This document shows positions 8,724 through 17,271 of a stretch of 39,737 bases of DNA, one piece after another; the first letter of the stretch is position 1, and the number at the start of each line of letters is the position of its first letter. The DNA comes from Bdellovibrionia bacterium. Lineage in GTDB: Bacteria > Bdellovibrionota > Bdellovibrionia > Bdellovibrionales > JAGQZY01. Both the position numbers and the translations under genes were made by a program. The stretch spans positions 1 through 39,737 of the forward strand of contig JAUHWN010000017.1 in NCBI GenBank assembly GCA_030424665.1, in the 5' to 3' direction. A model generated the notes under the pieces. The model had not been told where the DNA came from, ran no database searches, and was given only the letters and a program-made list of their open reading frames with translations.

Positions 8724-9597
8724 GACGCACAATCTCCTAAATCTTGTAGTTGTACTTAGTTGCTTTTTATTTCAACTGCATTTCGCTTTGTCCCAAGAAT
8801 CTCAAGGACCGATTTTTAGGTCAATGGGAGGTTCTGGTCGCGCCGCGTCTGACGCCACGGAAATGGGTCGAATCAACCCTGCGGGTCTCGTTCAGCTTGA
8901 AAAATACTATCTCGGCGGTCAGGTCACGCGCCAGGGTTCAAGGAACTCACTAGAATCCAGTAGTTATGGTGTGACCTTAACCGATGGAACTGTGGGCTTG
9001 GCCTTTCCGGGGAGTTTTACCTACGAAAGCATTCGCTACAGCAATAGCTCCGGTTTTAGGGCCGATGGTCAGCTTTTCCATTTAGCGATAGCTGGTTTAG
9101 TTGCCAAAGGGGTGTCCATTGGGATCTCCGCCAGTCGGTTAGAGATAAAGCCAGAAGGTGGAGAGAAGGTGAATCGCGACAATATAGACTTCGGGGTGCT
9201 TGCAGCCTTCAGTCCCCAGTTGGCCTTTGCATTGGTATTTGAAAATCTGCTCGGCAAAGACGATGAGGTTCTCCTCCCTCTACAGCGGCCCACAACGGCC
9301 TCGGTGGGGGTCCAGTTTGTCGCTAATGACCTCTTCAGGGTGAGGGGGGACTACAGCTATCTCCTCGAAGACAACGAAGACCTGCTCGGCCGGCTCGGCC
9401 TTGGGATCGAGAGTAAATTTCTCGACTTATTTAAATTTCGCCTGGGATTTCAAGAAGATGGGATATACGACCACTCCTTTTTGACGGCTGGCTTTGGCTG
9501 GCACGGGCCACGGCTGCGAATCGATTATAGCTATCAGTACGATCAGCGCTCTAACGGAGCCCAGATTCACAGTCTTGACTTATGGCTAGACTTTTGA
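8683..9597 (+). CDS. Outer-membrane beta-barrel-like secreted protein
   Basis: Signal peptide LLNLVVVLSCFLFQLHFALSQ; alternating beta-strand pattern ending RIDYSYQYDQRSNGAQIHSLDLWLDF; SD AGGGGAG at 8671-8677 before ATG 8683. Confidence 0.65.
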   Translation: MIKNRAKALNPIFTTHNLLNLVVVLSCFLFQLHFALSQESQGPIFRSMGGSGRAASDATEMGRINPAGLVQLEKYYLGGQVTRQGSRNSLESSSYGVTLTDGTVGLAFPGSFTYESIRYSNSSGFRADGQLFHLAIAGLVAKGVSIGISASRLEIKPEGGEKVNRDNIDFGVLAAFSPQLAFALVFENLLGKDDEVLLPLQRPTTASVGVQFVANDLFRVRGDYSYLLEDNEDLLGRLGLGIESKFLDLFKFRLGFQEDGIYDHSFLTAGFGWHGPRLRIDYSYQYDQRSNGAQIHSLDLWLDF

Positions 9598-9633
9598 TAA
9601 CACACCATTTCTTATCCTAATGAGGAGATAAAA

Positions 9634-9768
9634 ATGGCTTCAGACGCAAAACAAACTTCAAGAATTCGACGTCGTAAGCGTGCTATGCAAGGACGTAAGA
9701 GAAAAGCTAAGAACTTAAATCAAGGCACGACTCAGTCTAAAGCTGCACTATTCGGCGACGAGGAATAG
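9634..9768 (+). CDS. 44-aa highly basic small protein MASDAKQTSRIRRRKRAMQGRKRKAKNLNQGTTQSKAALFGDEE
   Basis: Complete ORF with SD TGAGGAG 6-12 nt upstream of ATG and a strong terminator 44 nt after its stop; below the ORF-track size cutoff. Confidence 0.75.
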   Translation: MASDAKQTSRIRRRKRAMQGRKRKAKNLNQGTTQSKAALFGDEE

Positions 9769-9811
9769 GGTCCTTTTAGGGAACTCAATTCAAAAGTTCG
9801 TGAATAAATAT

Positions 9812-9843
9812 AAAAAAGCCAAGATAGAATCTTGGCTTTTTTT
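9812..9843. terminator. Bidirectional intrinsic terminator
   Basis: AAAAAGCCAAGAT-AGA-ATCTTGGCTTTTT perfect stem with T-run on both strands; serves the 44-aa ORF (+) and 9880-11661 (-). Confidence 0.9.
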
Positions 9844-9879
9844 GTTGGGTCTTGCGGGTGTGTTTTCTGAAGTATCTTT

Positions 9880-11661
9880 TTAGCGTATGGATCGCATGAT
9901 CGCTTCTCTTAACTCGACTAAAATTTCTGCCGTTGTCGTAGAGACCTCGGGATTGGCTGGATTGAAGCTGTCTTGAAAACGCTCAACAATATCTCTTTGC
10001 AAATTGAGGTTTGCTTGCATTTCAACAAAAGCTGCTTCGGCTTTTTGAATTTGTTGTTCATACTTCTCTACAAACTCTAGGCCCAGTTTGGCCGATTCAG
10101 CAACATTCTCGTTGTCTGAATTTACTTTTTCTTTAAAAAACTCTTTTAGTTCCTGGGCTTTTAATTTAAGGCTTCCGAGGCGAGAAAAAACCGACGAGAG
10201 CTGCCGAATATGATTTATTACGAATTCGCGACGTCTCTCTAGTATTCCTGAAACTTGCATCATTGTACTGAGATTGAGCGCTTTAACTGATTCTTTGTCA
10301 CTAAAGCTTTGAACAAACGTGAAAAGTTCCGGATTTGTGCTCATTCCATTCATGTAAACGTCGCCGGCCTCTAGTTTAAGGTGGTTAACTATACTTGGTA
10401 TTTGCTCTCCCAGAAGACTGACCTCAAAAGGGTTGTTTGCTAATTCACCCTCTAGGTTTACTGGAATTTGTTCGATCTCTTCGGCCGAAATCACTTGGTA
10501 ATTAATAGCCTCATCTGCTGGGGGCGGGGAGAGTTCAGGGATATCATTTGGATTAATATTTTCATCCGCTGCAGATGCAATTGCAGTTCTAGCTGAACGA
10601 GCCAAAAGTTTTCTGGCTCGACGCTCTGTAATTCTTCGCATAATAGGAGCAGTAATTCTGTTGCGGTAGAACTGTCTAGTATCGGCAACCCGGTTGTTAA
10701 TAAAGCGAAGAACCTTCCCATTCCATGGTGTATAAGGCCAAAGAGCGTGAAAGAACCCAAAGGTAGGAAGTATGAGTGCCGTTTCAATTGCAAAAAATGC
10801 TTCTGGAGTAAATGGCCCCATCACGACTGCGCTGCCGGTTGTGGCAAGAGAAACGATCCAGCGACCGAAATGAGGTAATCCTGTAGACTCAGAGGCCCAA
10901 ATATTTTGAATTTCATTGCCGTTTATTCGATTTTCAATGACGGTTCTTTGTTCTTCAATAAGGTTTCTGCGTCGTTGCTGAAGGACTAAGAGTTCAAAGT
11001 AGTCTTGAATTTTATCAATCGAATGAAGGATTAGGGCCTTAAGAAATTTTTCACCCTGCTCACCTGTAGAGAGTGCAATATATTGAGCTCTCATACTTTG
11101 GAATTGCTGAGCCGAATAGTTAAACCTTGGATCAACACCCTTGTTAACGGATTCAGTTATTTTTTTGGCGAGGAGATCGGCATCGAGCATTGAAAGTGGC
11201 TGATTTCCACGTTCAGTTGCAAGGTCCGATTTAAATTGTTGAATCATTCTTTCTGCGAGTGAAGTCATCGTGTCGAGACTCCACTCGGTTTGATCAAGCT
11301 CAACGTCAGAAATTACCATGCTAAAGCGCTTTAAAAAGAGTTCACTACCAAACAATCCACCGTCCCTTTTGAGGATTTCTCTTATGGCGTCTCCTTTTTC
11401 ATAATGTTTTCTGAAATAGGCTGCCAAAAACTGGGGATCGTTAAAATCAAGCGATGCAATTAGGATATCGTTTTGAGCGATCTCTGGATTAGTTCCATTA
11501 CTTAATACTCTGACCTCTCTTGAGGGAGATAAAGCAAGGGCGTTATTAGAGTTTGAGAAGTAATCTTCACAAGTTTTTGCTGCTAAAGAGTCTTGCGAAA
11601 AAGCCGCAATAGCAAAGGCTGTAAATAGCACGGGCAGCTTTAATGCCGAAAGCGTCATCAT
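9880..11661 (-). CDS. Large exported protein with coiled-coil C-terminal half and central hydrophobic segment
   Basis: Signal peptide MMTLSALKLPVLFTAFAIAAFSQDSLAAK; GGAGGA SD before ATG 11661; hydrophobic segment HFGRWIVSLATTGSAVVMGPF...FFAIETALILPTFGFF. Confidence 0.6.
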   Translation of the reverse strand: MMTLSALKLPVLFTAFAIAAFSQDSLAAKTCEDYFSNSNNALALSPSREVRVLSNGTNPEIAQNDILIASLDFNDPQFLAAYFRKHYEKGDAIREILKRDGGLFGSELFLKRFSMVISDVELDQTEWSLDTMTSLAERMIQQFKSDLATERGNQPLSMLDADLLAKKITESVNKGVDPRFNYSAQQFQSMRAQYIALSTGEQGEKFLKALILHSIDKIQDYFELLVLQQRRRNLIEEQRTVIENRINGNEIQNIWASESTGLPHFGRWIVSLATTGSAVVMGPFTPEAFFAIETALILPTFGFFHALWPYTPWNGKVLRFINNRVADTRQFYRNRITAPIMRRITERRARKLLARSARTAIASAADENINPNDIPELSPPPADEAINYQVISAEEIEQIPVNLEGELANNPFEVSLLGEQIPSIVNHLKLEAGDVYMNGMSTNPELFTFVQSFSDKESVKALNLSTMMQVSGILERRREFVINHIRQLSSVFSRLGSLKLKAQELKEFFKEKVNSDNENVAESAKLGLEFVEKYEQQIQKAEAAFVEMQANLNLQRDIVERFQDSFNPANPEVSTTTAEILVELREAIMRSIR

Positions 11662-11790
11662 AAAATCCTCCAAATAAGTTTGAAAGATTTACATCACTGT
11701 CGACGATTTTGACAGATGCCCATTTGCGGCTAAAGCCGAACGCGGCCTTGTTCTAGTTCATTTAAATTATGAATGAAATTTCAACTAATT

Positions 11791-11821
11791 TTGTAGAGAG
11801 AACGAGAGAAACTCTCTACAA
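11791..11821. repeat. Perfect 10-bp inverted repeat with 11-nt loop, 3' of the tonB-like gene
   Basis: TTGTAGAGAG-AACGAGAGAAA-CTCTCTACAA. Confidence 0.7.
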
Positions 11822-11864
11822 ACAGTTCGGTTGGCGCTTTATTAGAAAAATAGGAGGAAAAAGA

Positions 11865-13166
11865 CTAACGGCTTCCAAGGCTGGCAGGTACATATCCAGT
11901 GTCGCCAGAAAGCCTAAATACATAGGTTTGTCTGACGTAGCCAGCTTGACCCTTGTAGAATCGGTACTTCGTGAACGCTCGCAAAGAGTTTGCGTTCATG
12001 CGATTAGTACCACTGGATTGCGCAACTTTGATCTGAGTTGGCTTACCAGAGTTTGTGACGTATGCAACTAGAGTGACCACACCTTCTTTTCGGGAAAGAC
12101 GATCTCTTTGCGGGTAAACGGGAGGTCTATTGCCGGGAAATTGCTTGAGATTGTCGGCATCACGCAAGCCATCAACTGATCCAGGCGCTCCAGAAGCATT
12201 ACCCTGAAGGTCAGGAGAGTCGGCCTCTTCGTTTTCTAGGGGTGATTGATCGGATTCCTCATCGGAGGCTTCACCCATCATCGCAGCAACAGCATCGTCT
12301 TCGCTAAAATTCGGATCAACTGTTTCTGAAGATTCTTCATCATCTTCTAGAGTTTGATTGAGGTCAGCGGCAAGGGCGGCCGTTTCGGGATCAACAGCCT
12401 CTTCGCTCGGCTCAGGTAGTTCATCAAAACCACCTGTGGCGCGGGCAGAGTTAACTGCAGAGATATCCTTCAAGTTGAGTGGCTCGTTAGTGTCTTCTGC
12501 GAAACTATCTCGAGGAGATGGTTCATCGTTAACTGCCGATTTAATTTGAGGCGCAACAACAACTGTTTTTTCTGGAAGGCCAACGTCTGAGTCCTTTGTC
12601 GTAGTCACAGTTTTTCGGCCGGGAAGAACTGTGGGTATTTTATTGGACTTGGTCTTTGACTTTTTAGCGACCTTCTTAGCTGGGGGTTTCGCTACTTTTT
12701 CTTTTTTGAGCCCTTTTGTAGGCTGTTTTGCGGGAAGTTTACTTTGCTTTATGATAGCTTCGGGTTTTTTTGTATTTTGTGGTTTCGCCTCTGGCAATTT
12801 GGTCGGAAGAACAACATCGGCTTTATCGTCAACGATTTGGGGCTTAGAGGGCGCGGGCTCTTTGAGTTGCATCTTAGCTTTATTGAGTTCTAATTCCGCC
12901 GCCTTCAACTCGGCTTCTGGGATTTCATTAACCTCAGGGGCCGCATCTGGTGTACCAATATCAGGTTTACCAAGGGGGGACTGCACTACTTCTAGTGCGC
13001 TAACGCCGAGACTCGTGGGGGTTTCGGGTAGGGCCTCTGGGCTACTGAGTTTGTAGTAAATAAATCCAACAACAGCACCAAAGTGAATGAGGATTGATAG
13101 TGCCAAGAATCCTGAAAGTTTTTGTTTGTTATCGCGATGGCTATTCCACATCTGTTTCTCTCCCAA
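11865..13166 (-). CDS. TonB-like energy transducer / TonB C-terminal domain protein
   Basis: Single N-terminal TM, long Pro/Lys/acidic spacer, C-terminal RKEGVVTLVAYVTNSGKPTQIKVAQSSG...AFTKYRFYKGQAG. Confidence 0.8.
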   Translation of the reverse strand: MGEKQMWNSHRDNKQKLSGFLALSILIHFGAVVGFIYYKLSSPEALPETPTSLGVSALEVVQSPLGKPDIGTPDAAPEVNEIPEAELKAAELELNKAKMQLKEPAPSKPQIVDDKADVVLPTKLPEAKPQNTKKPEAIIKQSKLPAKQPTKGLKKEKVAKPPAKKVAKKSKTKSNKIPTVLPGRKTVTTTKDSDVGLPEKTVVVAPQIKSAVNDEPSPRDSFAEDTNEPLNLKDISAVNSARATGGFDELPEPSEEAVDPETAALAADLNQTLEDDEESSETVDPNFSEDDAVAAMMGEASDEESDQSPLENEEADSPDLQGNASGAPGSVDGLRDADNLKQFPGNRPPVYPQRDRLSRKEGVVTLVAYVTNSGKPTQIKVAQSSGTNRMNANSLRAFTKYRFYKGQAGYVRQTYVFRLSGDTGYVPASLGSR

Positions 13167-13310
13167 AGCCGTGAGTATCGATACTGTCTGGAAGGATTAC
13201 AAAATATAGGCCAGAATTTGGGATCTGAAGTCAAAGGAGCAAGTTTTGGACCATGCTCCTGCAGCCTCTAAGGCGATTTTTTACAATGAACATGAAATTT
13301 TTCTAAAACA

Positions 13311-13336
13311 AAAAAGAGGGCCAAAGCCCCCTTTTT
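13311..13336 (-). terminator. Intrinsic terminator of nagZ
   Basis: AAAGAGGGC-CAAA-GCCCCCTTT hairpin (one mismatch) with T-run on the minus strand, directly after the nagZ stop. Confidence 0.75.
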
Positions 13337-13359
13337 AAACGCACGATGTAATCAAGTTG

Positions 13360-14466
13360 CTAGGTGGCCAACAGATCTTCGGGTACATCGCCCTCAATAA
13401 TAGATTGGGAAAGTCTTTTATGGTTAGCGTGGCCTACAAGTTTGGCCGCTTGATCAAAAGGAACGGGATCGATTTGTTGAATAAAATTTTCTTTAATTTC
13501 TGCAACAAGTTTCGCGTTTTCTTCAAGAGTTCCTTTAGAAATGGCGCCGTCACTAACAGCCTTTTCAATGGCGTCGATAGCAATCTGCGGGCTATCGAAT
13601 TCGTTACAATAGAGCAAGATGTTACACCCTGCTTGAATAGCTCGCACGGCAATTTCTCCGACTTCCCAGTGATTGCGAAGAGCCTTCATATCTAGATCAT
13701 CGGAAATAACTAAGTTTCTAAATTTAAATTCTCCTCGGATATAATCACGAATTATCGATTCAGATAGAGTAGCTGGCCATTCCGGATCTAAGTTTTTGTA
13801 GCGGATATGGGCGGTCATCACCATGGGAAGGCGCGCTCGAAATACTTTTTTGAATGGAGACATGTGGATGTTTTTAAGGGTATCAAGATCGGTGTCGTCT
13901 TCGGGCAATTCAATATGGGAATCAGGCTTGACACCACCATGACCTGGAAAGTGTTTGGCACAGGGGATGATACCCGACTTAATAAATCCTCTGACGAGTG
14001 CTGATCCTAGCTTCGCAACGATCTCTGGCTCCTTGCCAAGGGCTCGATCACCAATGATTTCATTTTCTGGATTAGTGAGAACATCAATACAAGGGGAAAA
14101 ATTGAGGTTTATTCCCATGGCCGTAAGTTCGCTTCCCATCATATTGGCAAACTTAAAGGCAACAGATGTAGAGTCGAGTGCCGACATTTTTTCAGCGGTT
14201 GGCCATTGGGTAAAAGGGGCTTTTAGGCGAGCGACGCGGCCGCCTTCCATATCAATAGCAACAAAGAAGGGTGAGTGGTCTGACTTTTGATTGCGCAGAC
14301 CCTGGAGTTCGCTGACTAGGGCGTGGATTTGTTCGGGGCTCTCTACGTTGCGCCCAAAAAGTGTTACGCCGGCAATGTCATTCTCCGTTAGGAACTTTTT
14401 TTCGTCCTCAGTTAGACTTGTTCCTTGAATTCCAATCATCATCTGTTGGCCAATTAACTTCTTCAC
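13360..14466 (-). CDS. nagZ: Beta-N-acetylhexosaminidase (glycoside hydrolase family 3)
   Basis: FVAIDMEGGRVARL, NLNFSPCIDV, IIGDRALG, CAKHFPGHGGVKPDSHIELPED, ISDDLDMKAL. Confidence 0.92.
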   Translation of the reverse strand: MKKLIGQQMMIGIQGTSLTEDEKKFLTENDIAGVTLFGRNVESPEQIHALVSELQGLRNQKSDHSPFFVAIDMEGGRVARLKAPFTQWPTAEKMSALDSTSVAFKFANMMGSELTAMGINLNFSPCIDVLTNPENEIIGDRALGKEPEIVAKLGSALVRGFIKSGIIPCAKHFPGHGGVKPDSHIELPEDDTDLDTLKNIHMSPFKKVFRARLPMVMTAHIRYKNLDPEWPATLSESIIRDYIRGEFKFRNLVISDDLDMKALRNHWEVGEIAVRAIQAGCNILLYCNEFDSPQIAIDAIEKAVSDGAISKGTLEENAKLVAEIKENFIQQIDPVPFDQAAKLVGHANHKRLSQSIIEGDVPEDLLAT

Positions 14467-14558
14467 TCGATCTCCCTGGCTCGGAAATTATTAACCTTTA
14501 ATTTCTCACTATTCAGAGGCCAAATCAATCTAGCCTTTTGTAAAGGACGGGATATTTA

Positions 14559-15383
14559 CTAAATAACTTGGCTGCTTTGTCCCTGGAGCCTTCTGCGCAT
14601 TTCATCTCCGAGCACGAAGATGCTCAGAACAAATAGAAAGAGAAAGAGTCCAGGAAAAAAGCTTATATGCGGAGCCTCCCATAAAAATTGCCGTCCTGAA
14701 CTTAAAAGAATACCCCACGAAGGTTCAGTAGGGGGTATTCCGAAGCCGAGAAAAGTCAGGCTCGATTCGGCGAGTAAAACTCCGGCAAACCCAAAAGTCA
14801 TCTGCACAAACAGAGGAGAAAAAATATTGGGCCAAATATGGAAAATAATGAGTCTTGGATTTTTAGCTCCCAAGGATTTAGAACTTTGAACGAAGTCTTT
14901 GAGTTTAATTGATTGAACTTCGCCGCGCACGAGGCGAGCGTATCCAGCCCATCCAGTAATTGAGAGGGTAATTATCAAACTCCCTATTGAGGCGGACTGA
15001 ATAACTGCAGCAATTGTAAGTACCAGAAGAAGACCTGGAAATGAAAAACATATATCTACAATTCTCATTATTATTTGATCAGTTATCCCGCCGAAATAAC
15101 CAGACAGGGTTCCAAGGATAAGGCCCAATAAAACTGAAAGTAGGGTGGTGCCCAGTGAGATCGTTAGTGAAGTTTTTGTTCCTAGAATAACCTGACTTAA
15201 AACATCGACACCGTTTTGATCGCGACCAAAAGGAGCTTCCAAACTCGGAGCACTGAGGCGTTGACTCAGCTCCATATCTAAAGCCCCATCGTTTGAGAAA
15301 ATTGGAAACAGGAAACTTCCAGAGACTATTAAAATCAAAAAAGCGATGGATAGAAGGGTTTTATAGTTTAATTTTCTTTTCAT
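14559..15383 (-). CDS. ABC transporter permease, DppC/OppC family
   Basis: PFGRDQNGVDVLSQVILGTKTSLTISLGTTLLS..., ESSLTFLGFGIPPTEPSWGILLSSGR. Confidence 0.92.
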   Translation of the reverse strand: MKRKLNYKTLLSIAFLILIVSGSFLFPIFSNDGALDMELSQRLSAPSLEAPFGRDQNGVDVLSQVILGTKTSLTISLGTTLLSVLLGLILGTLSGYFGGITDQIIMRIVDICFSFPGLLLVLTIAAVIQSASIGSLIITLSITGWAGYARLVRGEVQSIKLKDFVQSSKSLGAKNPRLIIFHIWPNIFSPLFVQMTFGFAGVLLAESSLTFLGFGIPPTEPSWGILLSSGRQFLWEAPHISFFPGLFLFLFVLSIFVLGDEMRRRLQGQSSQVI

Positions 15384-16303
15384 GACCCACCTCGTAGTTT
15401 GGGCTGGGTCAAGACATAGAGAAAATCGGTAATAATTCCGGCGAGTACATAAGTACTAGCTACAAAAAGTACACTCCCTTGAATCACGGGGAAGTCTCTT
15501 CTCTGTAAGCTTTCAAAAATAAGAGTACCAAGACCAGGCCAATCAAAAATTGTTTCGACGATAACTGTCCCAGTGAGGAGGACACCGAGTAGAATTCCGA
15601 GAAGTGTGAGTATGGGGCTTAGTGCATTCTTTAGTACATGTTTAAATAATACTTGATTAGGAGTATTCCCTTTTGCCAGAGCGACTCGCACGTAGTCTTC
15701 TCCGAGAACTTCTTGCACGCTTGCAAGAGTCATGCGGTAAATCAGAGCAATTAATCCCGAAGACAAGGTAAGAACGGGTAGAATTAGGTTAGCTATTCCT
15801 CCTCGTTCTGAAACCGGTAGAATTTCTAATTGAACTGCAAAAATAAAAATAAGAATGGGTCCTAGCCAGAATGACGGCATCGCCAAGCCCACGAGACTTA
15901 ATGTTGATGACAATCCTCTAGTCATTTTTCTTTTTCTTGGAGCAGCCCATACGCCAAGGGGCACACCAATTAAGAATGAAAATATAAGAGCGACGGCCCC
16001 CAGTTCGAGGGTTGCTGGTAGCCGTTCAATAATTTCTTGGCTGACGGGGCGCTTTGAAAAGAGCGAGTGACCGAGATCCCCTTGCATAAGACCTAGAAAG
16101 TAATTTTTAAATTGGGTAAAGAAGGGCTGATCGAGGCCCAGGCTTTTTCGAAGAGCTTCTTTGTCAACGGCAGAGGCTTGTTCGCCGAGCATGAGATCAA
16201 TAGGGTCGCCAGGCACAAAGTGAATCAACAGAAACGTAATTAACAGCACCCCTAAAAGACTCACCAGTGATCCTATGAGTCTCTCAAGGATGGATCGACT
16301 CAA
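15380..16303 (-). CDS. ABC transporter permease, DppB/OppB family
   Basis: LITFLLIHFVPGDPIDLMLGEQAS, YRMTLASVQEVLGEDYVRVALAKGNT, VETIFDWPGLGTLIFESLQRRDFPVIQG; 4-bp overlaps with both neighbours. Confidence 0.93.
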   Translation of the reverse strand: MSRSILERLIGSLVSLLGVLLITFLLIHFVPGDPIDLMLGEQASAVDKEALRKSLGLDQPFFTQFKNYFLGLMQGDLGHSLFSKRPVSQEIIERLPATLELGAVALIFSFLIGVPLGVWAAPRKRKMTRGLSSTLSLVGLAMPSFWLGPILIFIFAVQLEILPVSERGGIANLILPVLTLSSGLIALIYRMTLASVQEVLGEDYVRVALAKGNTPNQVLFKHVLKNALSPILTLLGILLGVLLTGTVIVETIFDWPGLGTLIFESLQRRDFPVIQGSVLFVASTYVLAGIITDFLYVLTQPKLRGGS

Positions 16304-17193
16304 TTGGATTTTCCCGATTGGTTGCCATTGCCTGAATTATTCACTTTTACTTTTTGTTGATCCATCATTTGTTGTTGCTGAATCATTGTACTGGCATTGG
16401 GGTTTTTATGAAGTTCATTGATTTTTCCACTGGGCATGCCGCCAAAGAGTAACTCAATGTTTTTGGGGTTGTAGGGCTGGTTCGAAGTCGCATCGATCGG
16501 ATCGTTAACGAGTTCGAGAGTCATGCCACTTGCGGGGGCTCGAACAAATAGGGGCTCTCCCTTAATGTTCATAACGTTAACAAATTTAGAACCCTTAAAA
16601 GTGTTGAGAATGCGAAATGCCTTTTGCCCTTTGTAAGCAATTTCGCTTTCGACATAAACTTCTCCGGGGTAAACCTTTGCCTCTTCTTCGGCAATAGCCT
16701 GAAAGCGAAACTTATTACCCTTGGAAACGCCCTCTTTACTTTGTAGGAGCATGTAGGTGAGAAAGGTGGATTGGAAGGTGTGGGGTCCAATCTTTGACTG
16801 GAGCTTTTGCGGCCTATTGTTGACTGTCACGATGGCATCCATGACGCCATTAATATAAGAGGCATCGATAGATTTCGTTTGTGTGCCGCGAACGAGAGTA
16901 TAACGGTGCCTTAGGGGCTTTAGGCTTTGATCAGCTGTCGCTTGTATACTCTCTTGGATGTCACCTGCCGAGGGACTCGTTCTTAAAAAAGATGTGCTCG
17001 TGAATTGCTTTTTTTTAGCGTCGTACTCATATCTTTGAATGAAAAAGCCGATATGTTGGTTTTGTTGCATGATTCGGAAGTAGCCTTCAAAGATCACATT
17101 TGCCTGCACGTTTACTGAAAAAAATAAGACACCAATGAAGAGTGAAAGACTGTAAAAGCTCGATTTTAGTCGATATTTTGCCGCTATTTCCAT
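16300..17193 (-). CDS. Secreted protein of unknown function co-transcribed with the permeases
   Basis: Signal peptide SLSLFIGVLFFSVNVQA; 4-bp overlap with dppB-like gene. Confidence 0.6.
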   Translation of the reverse strand: MEIAAKYRLKSSFYSLSLFIGVLFFSVNVQANVIFEGYFRIMQQNQHIGFFIQRYEYDAKKKQFTSTSFLRTSPSAGDIQESIQATADQSLKPLRHRYTLVRGTQTKSIDASYINGVMDAIVTVNNRPQKLQSKIGPHTFQSTFLTYMLLQSKEGVSKGNKFRFQAIAEEEAKVYPGEVYVESEIAYKGQKAFRILNTFKGSKFVNVMNIKGEPLFVRAPASGMTLELVNDPIDATSNQPYNPKNIELLFGGMPSGKINELHKNPNASTMIQQQQMMDQQKVKVNNSGNGNQSGKSN

Positions 17194-17271
17194 ATCTGAT
17201 TCTCTCTTGAGAACAGAGAACTGTCAAAGCAGGGAATGCTTATTTATAATGACGGATTAGGAGGACTAGGG

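Noticed and set aside
11769-12071. 100-aa + strand ORF
   Set aside because: Most of it is antisense to the conserved TonB C-terminal domain; starts within the hairpin region without clear SD.
12631-13056. 141-aa + strand ORF
   Set aside because: Antisense to the low-complexity Pro/Lys/acidic spacer of the TonB-like gene; composition artefact.
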